Source: Bacteroidia bacterium (GTDB lineage Bacteria > Planctomycetota > Phycisphaerae > Phycisphaerales > SM1A02). Taken from it: a DNA stretch of 5,819 nt. A program made the position numbers and the translations under genes. The stretch is taken from assembly GCA_030054235.1 (NCBI GenBank), contig JASGCG010000121.1:1-5819 (forward strand). The letters are read 5' to 3'. The notes beneath the pieces were generated by a model. That model searched no databases. It was not told where the DNA came from and saw nothing but the letters and a program-made list of their open reading frames with translations. The stretch's first letter is position 1, and every line of letters starts with the position of its first letter. This document shows positions 1-5,130 of the stretch, one piece after another.

Positions 1-383
1 AGCAGATGACGAAGCTCCAGCAGTACACCTACGTGTGCGCGCCGACGCCGCTGCAGGTGGCGGCTGCGCACGCCTACCGCTGCGACCTGTCGGGCGCGCT
101 CTTGGCGTACGAGCGCCGCCGCGACATGGTGCTCAAGGCGTTCGAGGGCGTGGTCGACCTGCCCAAGCCCGAGGGCGCGTTCTACGCGTTCGTGCCGGTG
201 CCGAAGCGGCTGGGCATGACCGGCACGCAGTTCTGCGAGAAGGCGCTCGAGCGGCGCGTGCTCGTGGTGCCGGGCGGCGTCTTCAGCGCGCAAGACACGC
301 ATTTCCGCATTTCGTTCGCCGTGAACGATGCGCAGCTGGCCGAAGGCCTGCAGATCCTGCGCGACCTGATGCTGGGGAACTGA
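1..383 (+). CDS. Class I/II PLP-dependent aminotransferase, C-terminal part (5' end outside window)
   Basis: The reading frame is open from the left edge, so this is the C-terminal third or so of a fold-type I aminotransferase, probably of the aspartate aminotransferase group. Such enzymes move an amino group between an amino acid and a 2-oxo acid in the cytoplasm. Numbering from the Met at position 6, visible family features are the MTKLQQYTYVCAP segment (1-13), the GAFY motif (57-60), VPGGVFS (88-94) and FRISFA (100-105), whose Arg101 corresponds to the conserved carboxylate-binding arginine. The PLP-binding lysine would lie upstream, outside the window. The Met at position 6 is internal: the codon before it is Gln, and the family has about 250 more residues upstream. 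The gene ends in TGA at 381-383 and converges on the minus-strand genes. Substrate cannot be assigned from this fragment. Confidence 0.93.
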   Translation, partial: QMTKLQQYTYVCAPTPLQVAAAHAYRCDLSGALLAYERRRDMVLKAFEGVVDLPKPEGAFYAFVPVPKRLGMTGTQFCEKALERRVLVVPGGVFSAQDTHFRISFAVNDAQLAEGLQILRDLMLGN

Positions 384-440
384 TCGAGCGCGCTGCCGTG
401 CGCACGGTGGCCGGCCGCACGTAGCACCCATGAACGACGA

Positions 441-463
441 CGCCCCGGCACGAGGCCGGGGCG
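441..463. terminator. GC-rich hairpin between convergent genes, possible bidirectional terminator
   Basis: A perfect 9-bp stem (CGCCCCGGC / GCCGGGGCG) encloses a 5-base loop, ACGAG. It lies 57 bases after the aminotransferase stop and about 60 bases after the lipoprotein stop on the other strand. No true T-run follows on either side: the plus side continues with GTTGCC repeats and the minus side with GTCGTCGTT. It is therefore a plausible but not classical intrinsic terminator serving both converging transcripts. Confidence 0.55.
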
Positions 464-478
464 TTGCCGTTGCCGTTG
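463..478. repeat. Short GTTGCC tandem repeat
   Basis: Two full copies and one partial copy of the hexamer GTTGCC follow directly on the right arm of the hairpin at 441-463. It is too short to assign a role. It takes the place where a terminator's T-run would be on the plus strand. Confidence 0.4.
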
Positions 479-501
479 AAGTGGCTTGGACTGGTTCGAC
501 G

Positions 502-517
502 GCCCGCGCACGCGGGC
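502..517. other. Short GC inverted repeat after the lipoprotein gene
   Basis: GCCCGC and GCGGGC are separated by 4 bases, giving a stable 6-bp hairpin. On the minus strand it begins 6 bases after the lipoprotein stop codon. No T-run follows. It may protect the transcript's 3' end or pause transcription ahead of the stronger hairpin at 441-463, but this is inference from position only. Confidence 0.3.
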
Positions 518-523
518 GATCGA

Positions 524-736
524 TCAGTTCTTCTTCGGGGGCTCGACGCCCGCCGCGCCGCTGCTCGACTGGAGCTTGCGGTTGGCATTGAAGGCATCGT
601 CGGGCGCCTGGACCTGGGCTGCAGGTGGCTTGCGCTTCTGGTCTTCACGGATCGCGGTGCTCGACGATCCGCCGCCGCCGCACGCGGTCAGCATGGATGC
701 GCCGAGGATGCTGCACAGGATGAGAGTGGTCTTCAT
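524..736 (-). CDS. Small lipoprotein of unknown function, 70 aa
   Basis: The 70-residue product starts with a lipoprotein signal: Lys at residue 2, a hydrophobic stretch at about 4-16, and the lipobox LTAC with the acylated cysteine at residue 19. The mature part is only 52 residues: a flexible GGGGSSS linker directly after the cysteine, then a hydrophilic Lys/Pro/Gln/Asn-rich tail ending PPKKN. No enzymatic domain is recognisable. The ATG at 734-736 is chosen because AAGGAG lies 7 bases upstream and the lipobox is then correctly placed; an extension to 805 would put 23 residues before the signal and overlap the phosphoesterase gene. The gene follows the phosphoesterase gene by 49 bases on the same strand and is probably cotranscribed with it. 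The protein should be membrane-anchored through its lipid on the outer side of the cytoplasmic membrane or in an outer membrane. Confidence 0.82.
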   Translation of the reverse strand: MKTTLILCSILGASMLTACGGGGSSSTAIREDQKRKPPAAQVQAPDDAFNANRKLQSSSGAAGVEPPKKN

Positions 737-743
737 CGGAGGA

Positions 744-749
744 CTCCTT
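744..749 (-). promoter_or_regulatory. Ribosome binding site of the small lipoprotein gene
   Basis: AAGGAG on the minus strand is a near-perfect Shine-Dalgarno sequence, 7 bases before the ATG at 734-736. It settles the start codon of the lipoprotein gene and shows that the gene is translated independently of the phosphoesterase upstream. Confidence 0.85.
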
Positions 750-785
750 GGTTGGTGGAAACGATAGCAGAAAGACGCCGCGGAG

Positions 786-2576
786 TCAGCGTTGGTTCGG
801 GTCAAGAGCAGCCGGAAGATCGCTCGGCGACAACCACCTCCACTGGGTGTGGAAGGTGTCGTCGTTGTCGGCCACGCCGACGTTGATCGCGGTGACGCCG
901 TTCATCAGTGCCGCGGGGATCGTGCATCGCGCCGCCCAGCCATCGGTCGCGGGCACGCGCTCGAACGTCGGTCCATTCGGCGCACCGAGCACCGAGGCGG
1001 TCGAGGGTTCCCAGGTCCACGCGGCTGGTTCGCCCGCCCCATGCAGTCGGATCGCCATGGCATCGACCAGGGGATTCGTGGCCCGGTCGCGGCGCTTGGT
1101 GGCTGCGGGGAACGACTCGGCGATCCGATCGTCGGGCACCCGCACGGTCAGAACGAGCGACTCGCCCGATCGCTCGGCCGTGACGGTCGGCGGTGCGTCA
1201 TCGGTGGCGTAGGGGGTCCACTCCCACTCTTCGAGCGGCATGGGCACGAGGGCGGGCAGCGTGCGCGCAATCGGCAGCCTGCGGCGCACCGCGACCGGCA
1301 CGGTGCGACCCTTCGAGTCGGTGAACGAGAGCGCCACGACCGCTTCGGGGGCGCGCAGCGGATCGTTGAGCGCTGGGCAATCGACGGTCAGGGGGATCGT
1401 GGCCTTGGCGCGGGGGGCGATGGCGATCGGCGTCACGGGGTCGATCGTGATCGGCGTGTCGAGGTCGGTCACTGCCGGGTTGTGCGTGTCGCGAGGCGTG
1501 CGGCTGACCGCGGGCTCGCCGGGCACGATCCACTCCTCGCCGCTGCCATCGCGCAAGTACACCAGAGCGGTGATCGGTTGATCCATCGGATTGCTGATCG
1601 TGACCGACAGCGGTGCATCGCGCAGGCCGTTCGCGCCAGGCTCGGGCAGCGATCCCGAGATCACGACGGTCTTCTCGTCACGCTTGAGCTTGAAGGCCCG
1701 CTCCTGGTCCTCGGCCACGATGAAGTCGCCGGGCAGCGTCGCGCCGGCGAACTGGTGCCAGACCTCGGCCGAGCCATCCTTCAGGTCGAGCATCGAGATG
1801 TGCTGGAGCTGGCCGGTCAGCGGGTGCTGGTCGATCGCGCCGCCGCAGGTGCCGAGGATGTGGTACTGCACGCCGTCGCGGTCAGGATCCCGCTGCATGC
1901 TGTGGAAGTGGCCCGCGATCACGGCGACCGTGCCGGCAGGCGCGAGCAGCGGGTGCACGCGATCGTCCCAGCCCACGTCGCGGTAGCGCCAAAGCGGACG
2001 GTGCATGAGCAGGATCGACGGCACGTTGCGCGACTTCGCGCGGTCCAGCTGGCCCTTGAGCCAGGCGAACTGCTCGTCGCCAAGCGTGATCGAGCGGTCA
2101 TCGAGGTTTTCGTCCGAGTAGAGCACGATGGCCGTCAGGCGATCCAGGTCGACCGCGTACCAGAGCGGACCGACTTCGCGCCGGTAGAGCTCGGCGAAGC
2201 GTCGGTCACTGGGATCGCGCGTGCCGGCAATCACATCATGGTTGCCGGCGGTCGGGTACCACGGCATGTCGAGCGCCTTGACGCGCGTGAGGTACGCGTT
2301 CATCTGCGACTGCCAGACCTCGGGGCGGCGCGTGTAGCCCTGGATCAGGTCGCCGACGCAGAACACGGCATCGGGCTTGAGGCGATTGAGGTCCTCGACG
2401 GCGGCATCCAGGTAGGGAAGGCCCCAGTCACGGCCGGTGGTGCGATCGGGCAGGATCGCAATGCGCAGGTCGCGCTTGGGCGCCGGGGCCTGCACGACTT
2501 GGCCCTCGCGAGCGCCGCCATCAGCGGCATCGGTGAACGGCGGAACGACGATCAACGCCAAGAGGAGCGCAAGCAT
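786..2576 (-). CDS. Secreted calcineurin-like metallophosphoesterase with C-terminal CBM9/DOMON-like domain, 596 aa
   Basis: This is a two-metal phosphoesterase of the calcineurin-like fold, predicted to be exported; the substrate is unknown. Residues 1-18 form a hydrophobic signal with likely cleavage near TDA-A (17/18), though the n-region lacks a positive charge. Catalytic-domain motifs in order are LPDRTTG (42-48), VGDLI (74-78), GNHD (111-114), MHRP (His192) and GHFH (222-225). The usual D-x-H of motif I is D-R-T (44-46), as in a known bacterial 'DRTGG' subgroup. Residues 300-450 look like an Ig-like beta region, and 455-590 resemble the CBM9/DOMON sugar-binding fold (VPDDR, DAMAIRLHG, NVGVADNDD). 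The ATG at 2576 has no good Shine-Dalgarno. An alternative TTG at 2624 (612 aa) has GGAG 7 bases upstream and a basic n-region, but that GGAG is part of the upstream terminator stem. The lipoprotein gene follows by 49 bases. Confidence 0.9.
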   Translation of the reverse strand: MLALLLALIVVPPFTDAADGGAREGQVVQAPAPKRDLRIAILPDRTTGRDWGLPYLDAAVEDLNRLKPDAVFCVGDLIQGYTRRPEVWQSQMNAYLTRVKALDMPWYPTAGNHDVIAGTRDPSDRRFAELYRREVGPLWYAVDLDRLTAIVLYSDENLDDRSITLGDEQFAWLKGQLDRAKSRNVPSILLMHRPLWRYRDVGWDDRVHPLLAPAGTVAVIAGHFHSMQRDPDRDGVQYHILGTCGGAIDQHPLTGQLQHISMLDLKDGSAEVWHQFAGATLPGDFIVAEDQERAFKLKRDEKTVVISGSLPEPGANGLRDAPLSVTISNPMDQPITALVYLRDGSGEEWIVPGEPAVSRTPRDTHNPAVTDLDTPITIDPVTPIAIAPRAKATIPLTVDCPALNDPLRAPEAVVALSFTDSKGRTVPVAVRRRLPIARTLPALVPMPLEEWEWTPYATDDAPPTVTAERSGESLVLTVRVPDDRIAESFPAATKRRDRATNPLVDAMAIRLHGAGEPAAWTWEPSTASVLGAPNGPTFERVPATDGWAARCTIPAALMNGVTAINVGVADNDDTFHTQWRWLSPSDLPAALDPNQR

Positions 2577-2582
2577 GGGTGG

Positions 2583-2611
2583 ATGATCCGTGCGGCGTCG
2601 CGAGTCGGCAA
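2583..2611 (-). promoter_or_regulatory. Candidate sigma-70-like promoter of the phosphoesterase gene
   Basis: On the minus strand TTGCCG (2606-2611, 4/6 match to TTGACA) is separated by exactly 17 bases from GATCAT (2583-2588, 4/6 match to TATAAT). Only 6 bases lie between the -10 box and the ATG at 2576, so transcription would start at about the A of the ATG and give a leaderless message. A promoter is expected in this short gap because a strong terminator lies just upstream. Matches of this quality can arise by chance. Confidence 0.3.
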
Positions 2612-2626
2612 CCCGGCGCGCCAACG

Positions 2627-2663
2627 AAAAACTCCGCTGACCCAACGGATCGGGTCAGCGGAG
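2627..2663 (-). terminator. Rho-independent terminator of the pyrF-thioesterase operon
   Basis: A perfect 12-bp stem (CTCCGCTGACCC with GGGTCAGCGGAG) encloses an 8-base loop and, read on the minus strand, is followed directly by TTTTT (2631-2627). This is a textbook intrinsic terminator. It lies 111 bases after the stop of the thioesterase-like gene and ends that operon, separating it from the phosphoesterase-lipoprotein unit on the same strand. The plus-strand reading has no T-run, so it acts in one direction. Confidence 0.92.
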
Positions 2664-2774
2664 CGGAGGGGAGAAAGATGCTTGGTTGAGCAGCGCACGT
2701 CCTTGCTGCACCGTGTTATTCGTCAGCACCTGCTCCGGACCTTCAATTTTGCCTGACGTGATTCCGCGATCGCC
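2664..2774 (-). other. 3' untranslated stretch between thioesterase gene and terminator
   Basis: These 111 bases separate the stop codon of the last operon gene from its terminator. They are visibly less GC-rich than the flanking genes, with AAAATT, AATAACA and TTTCT stretches. I see no convincing gene here: the only minus-strand frames are a 39-codon in-frame continuation past the thioesterase stop and a GTG-started 24-codon piece within it, both with weak GC bias at third positions. A small RNA ending at the terminator is possible, but no good promoter is visible. Confidence 0.4.
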
Positions 2775-3230
2775 TCACGTCGTCGCGGCCGCACCGGCGA
2801 TCGAGCGCAGCGCAACCGGGCGACGCGTGGCCAGATCCACCAGCGCCCACGCCGTAAGTGCCGTCAGCACAACCTGTTCCGGCGTACGCCAGATCGCCGT
2901 ACGCCGCCACGCTCGCGCGCCCTCGACGCGTTCGATCCAGGTCGCCGCGTGCAGTCGGTCACCCGCGAAGCACTCCGCGCGGTAGTCGAGTTCATGACGG
3001 GCCACGAACCACATGCGGCCTGCCTCGAGCATCGCGGGGCGCCCGTGGCCGAGTTCGAGCGCGTGCAGCGCCGCGAGTTCATCCACCCATCGCACGTACT
3101 CGACGTTGTTCACGTGCGCGACGCCCGAACTCAGTCGCACGCCATCGACCGTCGCGTGCGCCGTGCACGCACCCGATGGGACCACGAGTCGGCTCGGGCG
3201 CGGCAGCGCTTGGTCGAGGATCCACTCCAT
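2775..3230 (-). CDS. Hotdog-fold acyl-thioesterase-like protein (4HBT/Fat type), 151 aa
   Basis: The 151-residue length and pattern fit a single hotdog domain of the acyl-CoA/acyl-ACP thioesterase superfamily, which cleaves thioesters in the cytoplasm. The signature HVNNVEYVRWVDE (39-51) begins the central helix, with FVARHELDYRAECFAGD (75-91) and WALVDLATRRPV (128-139) matching the later strands. The HVNNxxY helix resembles the plant-type acyl-ACP thioesterase motif DxNxHVNNxxY, but here the Asp position is Ser35 and the Asn position is Val37, so two usual active-site residues are missing while His39 remains. The start at 3230 is chosen because TGATG joins it to the DUF971 stop and a GAAGGA lies 11 bases upstream; a longer start at 3275 would overlap that gene by 46 bases. 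It is the last gene of the operon. Activity and substrate are uncertain. Confidence 0.85.
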   Translation of the reverse strand: MEWILDQALPRPSRLVVPSGACTAHATVDGVRLSSGVAHVNNVEYVRWVDELAALHALELGHGRPAMLEAGRMWFVARHELDYRAECFAGDRLHAATWIERVEGARAWRRTAIWRTPEQVVLTALTAWALVDLATRRPVALRSIAGAAATT

Positions 3231-3562
3231 CAGCCGTTCGATCCTTCGGGATCGAGGCTCCGCAGGTACCGCCACGAATAGATGCCCGTGTCGTGGCCAT
3301 CGCTGAAGCGGATGCGCAACGCGTAGTTGCCCACAAGCTCAATCGACTCCGCGCGGATGGGTGCATCGAAGGTCCGCGAAGGGAGCACGGTGAGCGGGTT
3401 CGAGGCCATCTCCTCGCGCAGTTGGCGCTGGTCGGCGCTGGGCGACATGCGCCGAAGCAGCGCCACCGGCAGTCGGCTTGCGTGGCCGTCGTCCCACGTG
3501 ATCGACAGTGCTTCGTCGCGCACCAGGTCAAGGTGAACGGGGCGCGGATCCATGGCGGTCAT
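3230..3562 (-). CDS. DUF971 (gamma-butyrobetaine hydroxylase N-terminal-like) domain protein, 110 aa
   Basis: The 110-residue product is a stand-alone DUF971 domain, the fold also found at the N terminus of eukaryotic gamma-butyrobetaine hydroxylase. Visible signatures are ALSITWDDGHASRLPVALLR (18-37) and VGNYALRIRFSDGHDTGIYSWRYL (77-100). The middle has SPSA (40-43), a common bacterial variant of the CPCA form, so it lacks the cysteines that could bind metal or an Fe-S cluster. The molecular role of bacterial DUF971 proteins is not settled; they often lie near Mrp/ApbC-type genes, but none is seen here. The ATG at 3562 overlaps the solute-binding protein stop as ATGA; a second ATG nine bases further in (3553) is possible. 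No clear Shine-Dalgarno is present, which fits translation by coupling. It overlaps the next gene by one base. Confidence 0.88.
   Translation of the reverse strand: MTAMDPRPVHLDLVRDEALSITWDDGHASRLPVALLRRMSPSADQRQLREEMASNPLTVLPSRTFDAPIRAESIELVGNYALRIRFSDGHDTGIYSWRYLRSLDPEGSNG
3238..3255 (-). promoter_or_regulatory. Hairpin enclosing the ribosome binding site of the thioesterase-like gene
   Basis: The minus-strand RNA reads UCGAUCC, loop CGAA, GGAUCGA: a perfect 7-bp stem ending 7 bases before the ATG at 3230. The Shine-Dalgarno GAAGGA (3242-3247) is made of the loop and the first bases of the 3' arm, so it is hidden when the stem forms. The hairpin lies within the last codons of the DUF971 gene, so ribosomes translating that gene would open it. 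This fits translational coupling at the TGATG junction. Confidence 0.5.
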
Positions 3563-5130
3563 CGCGCGGCTGCCTGATCCATCAGCCCGGCCTGCTCGGC
3601 GACGAGCGCGGCGCAGCGTCGGCGCAGGTCGATCGCGGGCGAGGTGCCAGCAGGCCACAGACCAGCGTCCTTCCACTCGCCCTTGAGCCAGCCGGCACGC
3701 AGCGCGGACAGATTGGCGGGATCCCACAGCGCCTTCGTGGCTCCGTCGGGGGCGGGCAGGATCGGCATGGCATCGAAGGCCGTCAGCAGGGCCTTGAGTT
3801 CAGGGTCGCTGACCTCGTCCGCACGAACGAGCTCGGCGTGCTCGCCGGCCTTGGGCTTGGGGTAGGCGGGGTGATCGATGATCCGCTTCCACATCGCTCG
3901 CAGCGCCTTGTGGTGATCGATGCACAGGCCGCTGAAGAGCGGCGCGATGAAGCTGCGCATGTTCGAATCCTTCGAGAGCGGCGCGGCGACTTCGAAGGGA
4001 TCGATGCCATCGATCGTCTCAGTCACGAAGCGACCGATGAAGCGGCGGGTGGCCGGCAGGCGACGGAGCTCGTACTGCTCCGGGCCCTCGATGCGGCCTG
4101 CGTAGCCGCGCGGCAGTTGCCACAGGGCCTGCGCCTCGTCGCTGATGCAGAATTCGATGAAGCGGCGCGAGAGTTCCGGGTTCGGCGCACCGCGCAGCAT
4201 GGCCACGGGGTCGGCATCGATCGCGGTCTCGCCGACCGGATCCACGAAGGCCAGCCGACCATCGGGTTCCTTGCCGGCAAGGCGCGCATCGTCGATCAAG
4301 GCCTGGGCTTCGAAGCGACCGTAGAAGTCGATGCAGACGCCGACCGCGGCTTCGCCATCGGCGACGTCGACCGGGATCCGGCTGCTTGACGCAGCGATCG
4401 TGCGCGCGTTGGCGGCCGCTCGGCGCAGGATGCGCCATCCATCCTGCCAGCCGCATCGGCGCAGGATCGTCTCGAAGGCCGTGGCCACCGAACCCGACTG
4501 CGCCGGATTCACCATCGCCACCCAGCCAGCCAAGCGTGGATCGGCCAGGTCCTGCCAGCGTGCAGGGGCCGGAACGCCGATCGGTTCGAGGAGCCGCGCG
4601 TTGTAGACCATCCCGAAGCTCGAGAGCGCGGCGCCGTACCACGCACCATCGGGCGCATAGAGCCGGTTGCCCGCGATGTCGTTGTCGCCGTAGGCCATGT
4701 TGAGGAAGCCTTCGGGAAGCACCACGGGTTCGAGCACGGTCGCCGAGCGCTGCTCGCCATCCACAGTCACGCTGATGGGCTTCGACAGGAGATCGAACTC
4801 GTAGCTGCCGCCGCCGAACAGGAGGTCGGCATCGCCGCCCACAGGCTTGCCCGCGAGCAAGTCGCTCTCGACGCTGGCCACCAGCATGCGGCGGATCTCG
4901 CTCGTGCCACCCGGGGTGCTCCAGACGACCGCCGCCGGCGAACCGTGCACGCGTTCATGCCAGCGCGCGAAGGCGCGGCCGAACTCGTGGCGGATCTGCT
5001 CGTTGTGCGGCGTGATGACCACGATGCTCGGCACGCCCTTGGCCACGCCGGGCGCACTGCGTCGCAGCGCCAGCGGCAGCGAGATCAGCACCAAGATGAA
5101 GACGCCGATCAGGAGCCGGGGAAGGTTCAT
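3559..5130 (-). CDS. ABC-type Fe(III)/family 1 solute-binding protein with long C-terminal extension, 523 aa
   Basis: This resembles the periplasmic binding component of Fe(III)-type ABC importers (family 1 solute-binding fold). Residues 5-22 form a hydrophobic N-terminal segment with no lipobox, so a cleaved signal or a membrane anchor. Family features in order are SIVVITPHNEQIRHEF (35-50), STPGGTSEIRRML (71-83), DLLFGGGSYEFDLL (102-115), APDGAWYGAALSSFGMVYN (159-177), the RWQDLADPRLAGW region (191-203), GVCIDFYGRF (264-273) and FIEFCISDEAQALW (324-337). The ligand is unknown; 'iron' comes from the family only. The usual family length is about 340 residues, so roughly 150 residues from about 375 on are extra. 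The ATG at 5130 overlaps the pyrF stop as ATGA and has GGAAGGG 8 bases upstream. No permease or ATPase gene lies within the window. Confidence 0.85.
   Translation of the reverse strand: MNLPRLLIGVFILVLISLPLALRRSAPGVAKGVPSIVVITPHNEQIRHEFGRAFARWHERVHGSPAAVVWSTPGGTSEIRRMLVASVESDLLAGKPVGGDADLLFGGGSYEFDLLSKPISVTVDGEQRSATVLEPVVLPEGFLNMAYGDNDIAGNRLYAPDGAWYGAALSSFGMVYNARLLEPIGVPAPARWQDLADPRLAGWVAMVNPAQSGSVATAFETILRRCGWQDGWRILRRAAANARTIAASSSRIPVDVADGEAAVGVCIDFYGRFEAQALIDDARLAGKEPDGRLAFVDPVGETAIDADPVAMLRGAPNPELSRRFIEFCISDEAQALWQLPRGYAGRIEGPEQYELRRLPATRRFIGRFVTETIDGIDPFEVAAPLSKDSNMRSFIAPLFSGLCIDHHKALRAMWKRIIDHPAYPKPKAGEHAELVRADEVSDPELKALLTAFDAMPILPAPDGATKALWDPANLSALRAGWLKGEWKDAGLWPAGTSPAIDLRRRCAALVAEQAGLMDQAAAR

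Noticed and set aside
396..407. Palindrome CCGTGCGCACGG just after the aminotransferase stop
   Set aside because: It has no loop, so it cannot fold into a hairpin at full length, and 12-base GC palindromes are common by chance in such DNA. A dimeric-protein binding site cannot be excluded but nothing supports it.
2664..2691. ATG with a good GGAGGGG ribosome binding site on the plus strand near 2678
   Set aside because: The frame is only three codons long (ATG CTT GGT TGA), so it cannot encode a protein, and there is no sign of a regulated leader peptide with a gene behind it.
792..2756. Very long open frame (654 codons) on the plus strand opposite the phosphoesterase gene
   Set aside because: It is an antisense shadow created by strong GC bias at third codon positions. 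Its translation is a Gly/Arg/His/Asp-rich low-complexity string with no recognisable motif, while the minus strand encodes all phosphoesterase motifs.
2655..2774. In-frame 39-codon continuation after the TGA stop of the thioesterase-like gene, which could suggest stop-codon readthrough
   Set aside because: Only about 59% of its third positions are G or C by my count, visibly lower than in the real genes. It runs into the terminator stem and resembles no domain I know. It is best read as 3' untranslated sequence.
3508..4389. Long open frame (293 codons) on the plus strand opposite the solute-binding protein gene
   Set aside because: Same cause: the product is Arg/Gly-rich with no motifs, and the minus frame carries a clear binding-protein sequence with overlapping start and stop signals to its neighbours.
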